A stretch of DNA of 64,000 nt from Trametes villosa. Lineage: Eukaryota; Basidiomycota; Agaricomycetes; Polyporales; Polyporaceae. The DNA lies in assembly GCA_002964805.2 (NCBI GenBank), contig PUDQ02000016.1, positions 558,001 to 622,000 on the forward strand, in the 5' to 3' direction. Under the pieces are notes generated by a model that saw nothing but the letters and a program-made list of their open reading frames with translations, searched no databases and was not told the DNA's origin. The position numbers were made by a program, and so were the translations under genes. Below are positions 31,160-41,447 of the stretch, one piece after another (position 1 is the stretch's first letter; each line of letters starts with the position of its first letter).

Positions 31160-34100
31160 TCAAGCCTGCGCGAGCCCGAGCGCGGCTGCGAAATGCTTGA
31201 CCTTGACGGACGGCAGCGCCTTCGTCAGGATGTCGGCGGTCATGTCGCCAGTCGGGCAGTAGAGCAGTCGAATAGAGCCGGCATCGATAGAGTAGCGGAT
31301 GAAATGGTAGCGCACATCGATATGCTTCGTGCGCGCGTGATAGGAGCCGTCCTTGGTGAGCGCGATCGCGGCCTGGTTGTCGTTGTAGAGTGTGGTCGGG
31401 TCTGCGAGGGGGCCGAAGACCTCGCCTATGAGCTGCCGTAGCCAGACGGCCTCCTTCGCGGCGTGCGTCGTCGCGACGTACTCGGACTCGGCTGTACTGA
31501 GCGTGACAAGTTCTTGCTTCTTCGACGCCCAAGAGACAGCGCCGCCATCGACCAGGAAGACGTACCCAGTGATCGCGCGACGGTGCTCCTGCGTGGCGCC
31601 GTCCGCATCGACAAATCCTTCGAGTTCGCGCTTCTCGCCACCGTAGACCAGCGAGAGCGTGCGTGTGCCCAGCAGATAGCGAAAGACTCGCTTGACGGCG
31701 TCCCAGTGAGGCTGACCAGGGTTCTGCGCGAACTGCGCGAGAGTGGAGACTGCGAACGCGATGTCGGGTCGCGTTCCGAGTGCCGCGTACATGAGCGCGC
31801 CGACGGCCTCTCGATAGGGCACTCGCCGCATGCGCGCGACTTCAGCGGGGCTCTCGGGGCACTGCGTCTTCGAGAGCAGTTGGTGCGGGTCCATGGGCGT
31901 CGAGACCGGCTTGAGGTCGGTGAAATTGAAGCGTGCGAGGAGAGCGTCGATATAGGCATGTTGGGAGAGGGAGAGGGTGCCGGCGGTGAGATCGCGGGAG
32001 ATCTTGATGCCCAGGAGCCACGAGACAGACCCGAGGTCGGTCAGCTTGTAGAGAGCACCGATCTTCGCCTTGTTCTCATCGAGGAGGCGTTGCGAGCTCC
32101 CCGTAACGAGGCAGTCGTCGACATGGACTGCGAGCACGACGAAGTGCTCACCTTCGCGCTTGTAGAACACTCCCCAGTCCGCCTCCGCCCTCGTGAACCC
32201 CAGCTTCCCGAGCGCCGCGCACAGCGTCTCATACCACTTCCGCCCGCCCTGCTTCAACCCATACAGTGCCTTCTCGAGCTTGAGGACAAAAGCCTTTCGG
32301 TCCGCGAACGCGTGGTCAGGTGGCTGTTCGAGGTAGACGTCCTCGTCAAGTTTCGAGTTCAAGTAAGCGCTGTTGAAGTCGAACGAGTCTGCTGCCCAGC
32401 CGTTGCGAGCCGCGATAGCCAAGAGAAGACGGATAGAGGAAAGCTTAGCGACAGGAGCAAAGGTGTCGTAGTAGTCGACGCCGTAGATCTGAGTGAAGCC
32501 CCGAGCGACTAGCCGGGCCTTGTACTTGTCGATTTCGCCGGCAGCGTTCTTCTTGACACGGAGAACCCATTTAGAGTCGACGACATTGCCAGTAGAGGGT
32601 CGGGGGACGATGCGCCATGTCTTGTTCGCGACAAGGGAGTCGAGTTCAGCTTGAATGGCGTCCTGCCACTTCGGCCAGTCTGGGCGCTTCTTTGCCTCCG
32701 CGTACGTCGGCTCGATGCACTCGGCGTCTCCCGCTGCTGCCGCCATCGCCAGCTCCACCTCGTCCTCCACCGTTCGCGCCATCGCCGCCGTCTCTCCTTC
32801 CTCTTCCTCCTGGACCTCCTCGATCCTCGCCGTTCCTTCCTGGACACCTGTCGGCAACGCTGGTCCTCCCGCGCGTCCCGACACCGTGCCTTCGCCCGCC
32901 CTCAGCCGCCGCACATAATCCGATTCCTTACGGACGCGCGACGACCGCCTCGGCTCCCCCTCACTCTGCTGCTCCGGCTCCCTCGCAGCCGTCTCGATCT
33001 TCTTCGGCCTGGAGTCCTCGGTAGGGATGGGAGGTTGGGGAGTAATGGGTGGATCGGGGAGTGAAGATGTCGGAGAGGGTGCACGCTCGTCAAGGTGAGT
33101 ACTCACAGGAGGCTGCGCCGTTTGACTCTCCCCCTCGAGCTGCACCTCGACGTTGCTGTCTGCGTTCGGGAACACAACGCTGCGCTCGACCGTCACCGTG
33201 TGACGTTTCGGCCAGTAGACCCGGTGCGCGTCCGATTCCTCGTCGAACCCAACCCATCGCGCCTCCTCCGCCCTCCCGGACAGCTTTGAACCGCCAGGCG
33301 AGTGCACGCGGACTCGACACCCCCACACATGCAAGTGCGCGAGGTTCGGCTTGCGCCCCCAGAAGAGCTCGAACGGCGTCTTGCCGTTGAGTGCTCGGGT
33401 CGGCGTTCGGTTCTTCAGGTACACAGCATGAAGAGCGGCTTCCCCCCACAGCGCCTTGGGCAGCGCCGCGTCGTGCAGCATCGCGCGGACCTTCTCCATC
33501 ACGGTACGATTTCCCCGCTCCGCTATGCCATTGTACTCCGGCGTGTCATGCGCCGTGAGCTTCCTGATCGTCCCATCTTCGTCCAGCAGCTTCGAGAAGT
33601 CCGCGCTCAGAAACTCGCCACCCCGATCGGAGTGCAAGCACCGAATTCGCGCGCCCTTCTGCGTCAGGTAGAAGCCCCGGACTTTACGAAAAGACGACAG
33701 GGTCTCGTCCTTCGTGCGCATGAGGTGGAGGGAGGAATAGCGGGAGTAGTCGTCGGTGTACATCGAGTAGTACTGACGTCCACCCAGGGTACGGACAGGG
33801 GACGGTCCCCAGACGTCGGCGTGGACTTCTTCGCCGACAGTGCTCGCTCGTGGACGTACGCGCTCGGTCGCGATCGCCTTCCGCGTCGTCTTGCCAGCAG
33901 CGCAGGACTCACAGTCCTCGACAGGTCCGTCGGTGCTCGACAAAACCAGCCCTTCGACAGCTCCGCGCGCCACCATGTTGCGTGCGGCCTCAGGTGCGAT
34001 GTGCCCAAGTTCGCGGTGGAGTTCCTCCCGCGTGACTGCACGAACCGGCCCCTCCTTCTCCGTAGCCGCTGCTGCTGCCTCGCCTCGCGGAATACGAAGG

Positions 34101-35731
34101 CGATACAGGCCGTTCGAGCGTGGGATGACCGCAACGATCGTGCCATCCGCGCGCGAGATGCGGCACACGTCGTCCTTGAAAACGACGGCCGTTCCGGCTG
34201 CTGTGATACGGGAGATTGAGACGAGGGTGACGCCCATCGTGGGTGCGTGGAGGACGTCTCGGAGTAGGACGCGGGTTGTTCCTGTCCCGTTCGGGAGGTG
34301 GACGTGCATGTCCCCTTTCCCGACGGCCTTGAAGATGTGGCTGTCGGCTGCATGGATCGCGCGGGGCTCGATCTCCGCGTAGTTGATGAACTTGTCGCGG
34401 TAGCACGACATATGACGGGTCGCGCCGGAGTCGAAGAGGATAACCTCGTCTTTGGTAGACAGGTCTCGGGCGAACATAGCCTTCAGCTCCGTGTGCAGGT
34501 CCTCAAGGTCCTCGCCGTCGTCAGACTCTCCCTCGAAGACGCCGTCCGGGAAGTCCGCCAGCAAACGGTCCGCCTCGCCAGGCTCGGAGGCTGAGTCCGA
34601 CACCGTGCGCAGGTCCGGCATGTCGTCGTCGGAGTCCAGTCCAGCCGTGGTCGTGTACCAGGACTCGTCCTTCTCAGCAGCTGCGGCGGCTGTCTCCTTC
34701 GGCTTATCCTTGCTCTTCGGACCCTGGCCTTCCTTCCCTCCCCCTGGCGCCCAGCACTCCGACTTGTAGTGCCCGCGCTTCTTACAGTTGTAGCATTCGA
34801 CGTTCTTCTTGTTCTTCCCGCCTTTCGCTCCGCCAGCACGATCATTGGCCGACATCGCGACGTCAGCTCCATTGCCACGCTTGGCGCTCTTCGCCTTCAG
34901 AGCACGGCGCTCGTACTCCTCGGTGAGCGCCTCCATCAACTCGTCCGGGCTCAAGACATTGCCCGAGACGCGGGAGGTAGCGGAGATAGCGGAGATGTAG
35001 GGTTCGTAGGAAGAAGGCATGGAGCCTAGGATGATAGCGTAGAAGTCGTCGTCAGCGGGGGGGTGTCCCATGGCAGATAGGTCCTCGCGCATCGTGCGCA
35101 GCTTCGCGAAGTGCGTCCGCACGTCGTCGCGTTCGAAGCATCGCTGCTCTTGGAGCCGGCGCCGCAGGTCAACCGAGACCATGCGCGACTTGCGCTCAAA
35201 CTCCTGCGCGAGTGCCTCCCAGATCGCGCGCGCATTCGGCTTCGCGCGGATCTTCATGAAGAGTGAGTCCGGGATCGTGCTCGCAATGAGCTGCTTCACG
35301 TTCGCCTCGCCCTTGCGCCACTCAGCTAACTTCGCTTCGTGCGCAGCTTCCGCCTCTGGGTCAGGAGTCCCTCCAGCTGCCGCACCTGCGGCCGCCGTCG
35401 GCGTCCCTCCCATCCCGGCAGTACCACCAGCGGGGGCTGCTGTACCACCACCGGTCCCTCCGGCAGCAGCACCAGCACCTCCTCCGGCCGCAGCGGGCCC
35501 GGCTGCCGCTCCTGGAGCAGCCGTCACCACCGCCGTGTCTGTGGCAGCATGCGTAGCAGAAGCCTGGGGTGCGATCGGCTCCGTCACCGTCCCGTCCAGG
35601 TGACCGCGATAACCACCCTTCGCGTCGGCGGCCCACAGCAACCGGTCCTTGTACAGGACCCAGTTCGAGCCGCCGAGCTCGAGTTTCGGAACGCGTACGG
35701 AGTCGTCGCCGAGCTTGATGTTTGAAGACAT
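31160..35731 (-). CDS. Copia-type Gag-Pol polyprotein
   Basis: One uninterrupted frame of 1523 codons, start MSSNIKLGDDSV. In order: Gag region with an Ala/Gly-rich insert (about residues 70-120) and the capsid-like part (SMPSSYEPYISAISA); CCHC zinc knuckle CYNCKKRGHYKSEC near 311-326; protease LFDSGATRHMS near 430; integrase with HRELGHIAPEA and the C-x2-C site, then the core with HADVWG, CLHSDRGGEF and a downstream E; reverse transcriptase from about 1040 (WVLRVKKNAAGEIDKYKARL, DTFAPVAKLSSIR, the HVDD active site near 1200); and RNase H (SLVYGG, DADGATQEHRR, STAESEYVATTHAAKEA, HIDVRYHFIR). The order integrase before reverse transcriptase defines Ty1/Copia. All catalytic motifs look intact, so the element may be active. 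Confidence 0.95.
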   Translation of the reverse strand: MSSNIKLGDDSVRVPKLELGGSNWVLYKDRLLWAADAKGGYRGHLDGTVTEPIAPQASATHAATDTAVVTAAPGAAAGPAAAGGGAGAAAGGTGGGTAAPAGGTAGMGGTPTAAAGAAAGGTPDPEAEAAHEAKLAEWRKGEANVKQLIASTIPDSLFMKIRAKPNARAIWEALAQEFERKSRMVSVDLRRRLQEQRCFERDDVRTHFAKLRTMREDLSAMGHPPADDDFYAIILGSMPSSYEPYISAISATSRVSGNVLSPDELMEALTEEYERRALKAKSAKRGNGADVAMSANDRAGGAKGGKNKKNVECYNCKKRGHYKSECWAPGGGKEGQGPKSKDKPKETAAAAAEKDESWYTTTAGLDSDDDMPDLRTVSDSASEPGEADRLLADFPDGVFEGESDDGEDLEDLHTELKAMFARDLSTKDEVILFDSGATRHMSCYRDKFINYAEIEPRAIHAADSHIFKAVGKGDMHVHLPNGTGTTRVLLRDVLHAPTMGVTLVSISRITAAGTAVVFKDDVCRISRADGTIVAVIPRSNGLYRLRIPRGEAAAAATEKEGPVRAVTREELHRELGHIAPEAARNMVARGAVEGLVLSSTDGPVEDCESCAAGKTTRKAIATERVRPRASTVGEEVHADVWGPSPVRTLGGRQYYSMYTDDYSRYSSLHLMRTKDETLSSFRKVRGFYLTQKGARIRCLHSDRGGEFLSADFSKLLDEDGTIRKLTAHDTPEYNGIAERGNRTVMEKVRAMLHDAALPKALWGEAALHAVYLKNRTPTRALNGKTPFELFWGRKPNLAHLHVWGCRVRVHSPGGSKLSGRAEEARWVGFDEESDAHRVYWPKRHTVTVERSVVFPNADSNVEVQLEGESQTAQPPVSTHLDERAPSPTSSLPDPPITPQPPIPTEDSRPKKIETAAREPEQQSEGEPRRSSRVRKESDYVRRLRAGEGTVSGRAGGPALPTGVQEGTARIEEVQEEEEGETAAMARTVEDEVELAMAAAAGDAECIEPTYAEAKKRPDWPKWQDAIQAELDSLVANKTWRIVPRPSTGNVVDSKWVLRVKKNAAGEIDKYKARLVARGFTQIYGVDYYDTFAPVAKLSSIRLLLAIAARNGWAADSFDFNSAYLNSKLDEDVYLEQPPDHAFADRKAFVLKLEKALYGLKQGGRKWYETLCAALGKLGFTRAEADWGVFYKREGEHFVVLAVHVDDCLVTGSSQRLLDENKAKIGALYKLTDLGSVSWLLGIKISRDLTAGTLSLSQHAYIDALLARFNFTDLKPVSTPMDPHQLLSKTQCPESPAEVARMRRVPYREAVGALMYAALGTRPDIAFAVSTLAQFAQNPGQPHWDAVKRVFRYLLGTRTLSLVYGGEKRELEGFVDADGATQEHRRAITGYVFLVDGGAVSWASKKQELVTLSTAESEYVATTHAAKEAVWLRQLIGEVFGPLADPTTLYNDNQAAIALTKDGSYHARTKHIDVRYHFIRYSIDAGSIRLLYCPTGDMTADILTKALPSVKVKHFAAALGLAQA

Positions 35732-35796
35732 TGTGCGAGGTAAGCCTGACTTGTTCTGCAGCTCTGGAGTCCGCCTAGAAGGCAGGGCTCATAACC

Positions 35797-36198
35797 TATA
35801 GAACGAAATCTCAGTCTGTATTCGCAGGACTAATACACAAAGCTTATGTACCTATAGAACGAAATCTAGCGGCACTAATCAGTAAGCTAATCGAGTAAGA
35901 GATGTATAGTAATAGCTCACCTCAGTCTGTATTCGCAGGACTGAGGTGGCCGGGCAATCGCATCGTAGCTATATAGACCACAAGACAAGAAGTGTCGAGT
36001 ACAATAGGAACGAGACCGGGCAGTGCCCGTAGACGTATAGGGATGAGGCACAAAACATACGAGTCAAGAACAGAAACAAGACCAAAGGCCGATCGTACCA
36101 GTCCTAGTCATGCGCGCGCGCGAACGCGCGCGCCGCCCTCCGCCGCGCCGTCGCGAGCTCGCGCACGGCTTGCCCGCGAGCGCCCCGATTCTCCAACA
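35797..36198 (-). repeat. 5' LTR of the Copia element
   Basis: 402 bp. The element promoter is expected here, driving the minus-strand polyprotein. Just inside (35782-35796) lies the primer-binding site candidate. Confidence 0.93.
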
Positions 36199-36203
36199 CG
36201 CCA

Positions 36204-36723
36204 GGTCAGAGCGCGCGAGCGAGGAGAACCACGGAGCGAGCCAGAGTCATCTTGACAGCGGAGGGTGACACACGCGTGATCGCAGGACTAGAGGACAGCA
36301 ACGACAGCGAGCCAGCAACCGAGGGGATGACACTGGGAGGCAACTAGCGCGGCGCATGGCGGACGCGCAGGCGCGATAGGCTCCCAGACAATGCGGACAC
36401 ATACGAAGAGCGCGCTGGCGTGCTCCCACTTCCCTCTCGCTTCCATCTTCTTCTTTGTACATTGCGCTGATTCGCTCTGGCTCGCGCGCTCTCTCTTTCT
36501 CTCGCTCTCTCGCTCTTGCGCCCCTTTGCTCTCTCTCACGCGCTCTCTCACCTCTCTCCCCTTCCCTTATCCTGCGGACCAGCTTGAGACCCAAGAAAGG
36601 CCGACCAGCGCCGCGCAGGAGCGCGCGGGCAGGCCGACGCGATTGACGATCTGGGTACTGACTACGGACATTACCACCTTACGGCCCGCTCACCACCTCC
36701 CCTCCCTTCCGACTGCACACCCT
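36204..36723. other. Flank of the Copia insertion with CT-rich tract
   Basis: The sequence from 36204 should be the continuation of the Gypsy target. It has a pyrimidine tract with many CTCTCT runs at about 36478-36562. It does not match the 3' part of the other LTRs, and no gene is visible. Confidence 0.45.
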
Positions 36724-38363
36724 CACTCATCATCCTCCAAGAACGGCAGGGTGTTGCGGGCCCGAGCGCTGCGCACATCGCGGAGGTATCGCTCCACTTC
36801 ACCGATCTGCGCATCAAGCACGACGCGACGGAGACGGAGACCACTAAGCTCGACACGCGCGTTGTCGGCCGCGCTGTCACGCAAGGAGGCAGTGCCAGCG
36901 GGCGCGGACTGTAGGATTGTCAGCGGCGCGCCAGCAAGCGCAGGAGATCAAAAGACAGACGTACAGCGGACTGGGTACGTGCGCGCGTGCCGGATCCGGA
37001 CGCGACCGCGTTGGCCGAGGACCTGCCGGCCACCGACTTGGCCTTGCCTTTAGCAGGCTCGGCTGCGAGGGCGGGGACGGTCTGTGGCGTCGCGAAGTTC
37101 GCGGAGACGACCTGGCCGGTGGTGTTCAAGGTCGCGATCGCTGAGAGGACGTCAGCAGCGAGTGATAGGAGGAGAGACCAGGACACCTTACCGCGTGGAA
37201 AGCGCTGTTGATCGTACCAGGCCGCGTACGGCACGCCGGGCTCAGGGCCGAAAATGGTGCGGCGGTGGTGTTGCGCGCACCAGTGGCAACGCGGCGCATC
37301 CTCTTGAAGGATGCAAATCTGGCCGCGCTCCGCACACTTCGCACAACGTGGGTACTGCTACACCGGAGGAAGAAGGTCAGCGCTACCGCGCACCTGTAGG
37401 AGGACAGGCAGACGCACCACCCAGTTGGCGAGCAGCTCGGGCTCAGGCGCGCGAGTGGCCTTGCTCTTTGCGGAGGTGCGCGCCTTCTTGGCAGGCGGCG
37501 CCGAGGTGGTAGATTGGCCACGGGTCGCAGAGCGGGTCGCGCGAGCGGGCCCAGTGTCGTCTTCTTCAAACTCCGACTCATCGCTCTCCTCCTCGACCAG
37601 GTGGTCCAGGTCCAGGGACGCCTCGGGGGTTCGGTCGCGCTTGCGCGGCGCCGGAGCACCCGCGGGAGTAGCCGACGAGGTGCGCGACGGGACGGCGACG
37701 TGGTCGAACAACTGCGTGCGCGGGGTTGTGAAGTTGCGCGGGCGCGGTTTGGGGCGTTCTGGGACGGCGGCCAAGTCCGGCTCCTTCTCAGGGGTCGCGA
37801 AGGCGGAGGTGGAACGGCGAGCGGACGCGCCCAGAGCTCGGAGACGGTCCATCGCGGAAAGCGCAGCCGGCGGCGCGAGGGAGGCGTAGTTGCGCGCTCC
37901 AGCACCGCGCGGTGCAGCCTCGCGAGACTCGAAAGGTGCGGCGCGACGAGCCTCGTCTTCAGCAGCGCGGCGGGCAGCTTCAGCAGCCTGGGCGCGCTCA
38001 TCTGCCTGCAGCAGGGCGCCGCTCGCCCACTCCGGCCACATGTCGCGAGCGCCAGGTAGGCGGCGCGCGATAACATGATGGACGCGGTCCGCATACGCGG
38101 CGAGGCGCGAAGGGTCGACCCCGGAGGCGATCGCGGTGTCCTAGCAAGAGGGTGTCAGCGAGCGCAGTGGTAACAGGAGTCGCGGCTAGGCGTACCAAGG
38201 CGGTGGCGACCTGCTCCGCCCACAAGAGGTAGTCGGTCGCGTCGGCAACACCACTGGGCTCAGACATCCACAGAGGCTCCAAGACTTCGTCCAGGAGCTC
38301 CAGGGCAACGTCAGCGTGTCCGTCAGGAGGTGCGAGCCCCGCGGACGAGGGCTGGCTAGACAT
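36724..38363 (-). CDS. Cysteine-cluster protein, paralogue of the decayed gene at 8629-10839
   Basis: Start at ATG 38363 (MSSQPSSAGLAPPDG). Exon 1 has acidic helices (ALELLDEVLEPLW, YLLWAEQVATAL). The next exon begins SRLAAYADRVHHVIARRLPG and continues through an Ala/Glu/Arg-rich helical stretch (ERAQAAEAARRAAEDEARRA) into a Pro/Lys-rich region with an acidic patch (EESDESEFEEDD) and basic KKARTSAKSKATR. A separate exon carries CAKCAERGQIC, C-H-W-C-A-Q-H-H and AAWYDQQRFPRGK. The last exon ends in a probable coiled coil (LSGLRLRRVVLDAQIGEVER) before stop TGA 36724-36726. The C-x2-C-x6-C...C-x2-C spacing suggests zinc binding. I do not know a function; both copies in this window sit next to Gypsy LTRs, so the family may be transposon-associated. 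Confidence 0.55.
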
Positions 38364-39270
38364 TGGGAGCGGACACCAGCGGGCGGACGAGGACACGTCA
38401 GACGGTCGAGGGGACAGCCCAGCGCGAGCGCACTGGCCTTATAGCGAGCAGCGCGCGGACCGCGCGTGGCGCGGAGGCTTGCGCAGGCAACGCGACCCGC
38501 AGCGCGGCAAGGAACCAGGCATCGCGAAGAGAGGACCGCGCTCGCGCTTACCGCTACCCTGGGAGGCGTGGCGATGGGGTGATTTGGTGCCTACCGGTGA
38601 CCATCATGGAGGCCCCTACTGCGCGCGGCGTGTAGGACGTGTTCCGCCTCATGAGAACCGCCAGGCGCGTACCCGCGAAGTCACCGATGTGTCAAGACGC
38701 CTCGTTACTCAACCAGCTCGTCACAAACGCCCATTGCTACTCGGCCTCGCCCATCCCGCGCTCCTGCGCTATCTCGCCACCAGAGCCGAGCGCACGCGAG
38801 TCGCACCCAGTGCGTGCGCATCCCTTGAGGCCTACGAGCGCACCGGTGTCCGCAACACCGGGCCACAAGTCACGTTAGTGCAGCGCAGCGGTTTGGATCA
38901 CGACGGCCTCGCGCGCGCGACTGCAATAGACGTCAACCTGCGGCGGCCTGGCCGCGGAAGACCCTATCCTCCTTCAAGCGAAGAATGGTGTTGTGCGCGC
39001 ATATCCCCTTCGCGTTCCCCATTAGCGAGCATCCGGGAGACTGCCGACCAGCGAGCGGGCGCGGTACACGCTGATCAAGCACGTTGCGACACACTGAGCG
39101 CAAACTCCGCGACCTTCCGTTCTCCACCCTCCACAGCGCGGGCGGGTGCGCCTCACATCACGCTTTGTCGCTCCACCTCTAGCGACGCGAAGTGCCCGGT
39201 TCCCACACAGCGCGCACGCACGCACCACGATGGCCGACCGAGGACGGTCGGGATTTCAGTGGGGGGGAGA
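38364..39270. other. Upstream region of the cysteine-cluster gene and remnant of an LTR element
   Basis: The left part should include the minus-strand promoter. The right end (about 39233-39270) has the same hairpin box and polypurine tract as 30678-30710, so the last few hundred bases are probably a decayed internal part of a Gypsy-type element. A 264-codon plus frame here shows no recognisable domain. Confidence 0.4.
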
Positions 39271-39972
39271 TGATACGCCCGGTGCACCACTGACTCCAGA
39301 AATCGCGACACAGGCGGCAGCGCGCACACTTGGATTTCGCGATGGCAGCGCGCGCGCAGAGCTCGCGACAGGGCCTTGGGAGCAAGTGCGCGCAGGAGCT
39401 CATTGGGCAGCGCGGAGCGCGAGTCACTGTCAAGAGGCGGGCGCAGCACACGCGGTGCCCTATCAGGTGCGGGCGCTAATGGCGCGGCAGGCATTCCGAG
39501 CGCGCGCGCAGTGGGTGCGCGGCGGGCGCGACGGTCCGCGCGTGGCGCAGAGTGGTTCCCGAGAAGCAGTCTAGGCCGCGCTCGGGTCCAGGCTTAGGTA
39601 GCTACAATCCCTCCATGTATCTTCGCGCCTCGGGCGCTAGACAACCAAGATTCCTTTCCCCCTCACCCTCAGGAGCTCAATTGCGTCTGCGTCCCCTCTG
39701 CGAATAGTGTCCTGCGTTGCGTTGCGAACTGCGCCCCCGCGTCTTCCCTAGCGTTCCCACTTGCGCTCTCACTGCGAAGCCTACCCGCCAGCGCTCCGCG
39801 TACGCGTTGCGATCCGCGCGAGACTTGCCAGCGCATCGCGCTTTCACCGCAAGGGCACCCCGACTCGAACCTCGCTCCTCCTCCGCTTTGCGCTTAGCTT
39901 CCCTACAGGCCTCGTCCTCCGAAGGCCCTCGGCCTGTCTCTGGTTGTCCCTAGGGGGTAGTTGAGTGCATCA
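39271..39972 (+). repeat. Gypsy-type LTR, copy A (702 bp)
   Basis: Starts TGATACGCCC directly after a polypurine tract and ends GAGTGCATCA. It is the uninterrupted version of the LTR that the KDZ element split, and shows the empty target site. Confidence 0.88.
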
Positions 39973-40590
39973 GCGGGACGAGGCTAGCGAGAGCGGGCGC
40001 ACCGGCGGCGGTGCGCGCGGCGGCGTCGTTAGTCGCTTCTTCAAGTGCACCCAGTTCGCGCCGAATGGCTCGCAGGTGCTGACGCACGGATGCCTCGACA
40101 ACGGTAGCGCGCACGAGCGCGAGTGCTCCTTCAGCACTCGCGCGAGTGAAAGCGTGACAAGCGGCCAGCACAAGAGCGAGTTGGACCTCCAGGTGCGCCT
40201 GCGCGGCCTCCATGACCCGGGTCTCGATCTCCCTACAGACGGATGCCAGTCGCTCCAAGAAGTACGGCCGCAGGCCTGCGTCCGTCGTTTGGGCTCCTAC
40301 CGCATGCTCAATCCGCGTAAGGAGGGGTGTGAGGCGAGCGTCACCGTCCGTTACGATCAAATACGACTCCTGTTCCTCGTCAGGCCCGGTCCGCGAGCAG
40401 CACGCAACGAACTCACAGTAGCGAAGATGGCCTCCTTCAGAGCGGCGTACCAGTCTTCCTGGCTGAACGACAGCGCTTCCTCCATCTCCTCAAGATTCGC
40501 GGTCTGTCGCTCAAGTTGTGGCAGGGCCAGGGGTTGGGCCTCCTCACGGAGGGCAGCGACGGCGTCTTCAGTAGCACGAAGTCCTCTCAT
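39950..40590 (-). CDS. Helical protein of unknown function, antisense between two LTRs
   Basis: ATG 40590 opens MRGLRATEDAVAALREEAQP. A 41-bp GT-AG intron (gtgagt...gacgag, near 40380-40420) joins ALKEAIFAT to the next exon EQESYLIVTDGDARLTPLLT, and the frame then stays open to a stop at 39950, a few codons inside the left LTR. The product is about 206 residues, nearly all predicted helix, Ala/Glu/Arg/Leu-rich (EIETRVMEAAQAHLEVQLAL, RATVVEASVRQHLRAIRREL), without cysteine clusters or signal peptide. I do not recognise a family. A weak resemblance in composition to the C-terminal helical part of the gene at 8629-10839 is not enough to call homology. It may be captured host sequence or a fragment of that family. 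Confidence 0.5.
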
Positions 40591-40712
40591 GGCGTACAAG
40601 AGCAGAAGAATGCGTCTCCCCTCGGGTTCGCGAGGCCCTTAAGTACGTCATGGCGCAGATGCGATCGCATCGATAGCGACCGAGGACGGTCAGGATTTCA
40701 GCGAGGGGGAGA

Positions 40713-41447
40713 TGATGCGCACGGTGTCTCCCTGACCCCAGGATCCTCCGCCAGGCCTCTACGCTCCACCTACGCCCTGGCCTTGCTCGCTCACTCGCGG
40801 TAGGGCGCGTACCTCCTCGGGCAGCAGCGAAGGTGCGGTGGCCCGCTCGCGATGAGTTCTGAGGCTTCGCGCGCCGGGCGAAAGGCTCGGCCGAGCAGGC
40901 AGCGCGCGAGTCATTGCCAAGAGGCGGGCGCAGCACGCGGGCAGCCTTATCGGGTGCGACCGCCAATCGCAGGGCGGGCATTCGCGAGCGCGCGCGGCAG
41001 AGCCACTGTCCTCGTGATTCACTGCGCGAGTCACCGAAGACGTTCTGGGTCCTTTCGCTGGTCTAGGCTTTGGTAGCACGATCCGGCCATGTACCTACGC
41101 GCCTCGGGCGCTAGAGAATTCAGATTCCTTTCCCCCTCACCCTCAGGAGCTCAATTGCGTCTGCGTCCCCTCTGCGAATAGTGTCCTGCGTTGCGTTGCG
41201 AACTGCGTCCCTGCGTCCTCCCTAGCGTCCCCGCTTGCGCTCTCACTGCGAGATCTACCCGCCTACGTCTCCGCGCCCGTGTTGCGATCTGCGCGAGACT
41301 TGCCAGCGCATTGCGCTTTCGCTGCAAGGGCACCCCGACTCGAACCTCGCTTCTCCCCTGCTTCGCGCTTAGCTTCCCTACAGGCCTCGTCCTCCGAAGG
41401 CCCTCGGCCTGTCTCTGGTTGTTCCTAGGGGATAGTTGAGTGCATCA
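40713..41447 (+). repeat. Gypsy-type LTR, copy B (735 bp)
   Basis: Starts TGATGCGCAC after the box GACCGAGGACGGTC...GAGGGGGAGA and ends GAGTGCATCA. Its left half has diverged from copies A and 10840-11262; the right half (from about 41080) is close to them. Confidence 0.88.

Larger units (their letters stand above)
30751..36198 (-). mobile_element. Intact Ty1/Copia LTR retrotransposon, 5448 bp
   Basis: Two 402-bp LTRs (30751-31152 and 35797-36198) differ at a single site that I can see (GACAAGACG versus GACAAGAAG). CGCCA flanks the element at 30746-30750 and 36199-36203. In element orientation the LTR starts TGTTGGAG. A primer-binding site candidate (GGTTATGAGCCCTGC, reverse of about 35782-35796) and a polypurine tract (GGCTTGAGGGGGAG, reverse of 31153-31166) sit at the expected places. 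One complete polyprotein gene lies inside. The near identity of the LTRs indicates a very recent insertion. Confidence 0.95.
39271..41447 (+). mobile_element. LTR-flanked unit with antisense cargo gene, 2.2 kb
   Basis: Two LTRs of one family in the same orientation enclose 740 bp. The internal part carries a two-exon gene on the opposite strand and the polypurine tract before the right LTR, but no gag or pol. The bases outside (GGAGA left, CCGGA right) do not form a 5-bp duplication. The left LTR is also preceded by a polypurine tract, so recombination between elements is as likely as a single insertion. Confidence 0.6.

Noticed and set aside
32617..35725. Several plus-strand frames of 100-305 codons within the Copia element
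   Set aside because: Antisense to the intact polyprotein, with no domains of their own.
38479..39273. 264-codon plus frame before LTR copy A
   Set aside because: Arg/Pro-rich composition typical of shadow frames; only its last residues match the polypurine-box peptide, in another frame.
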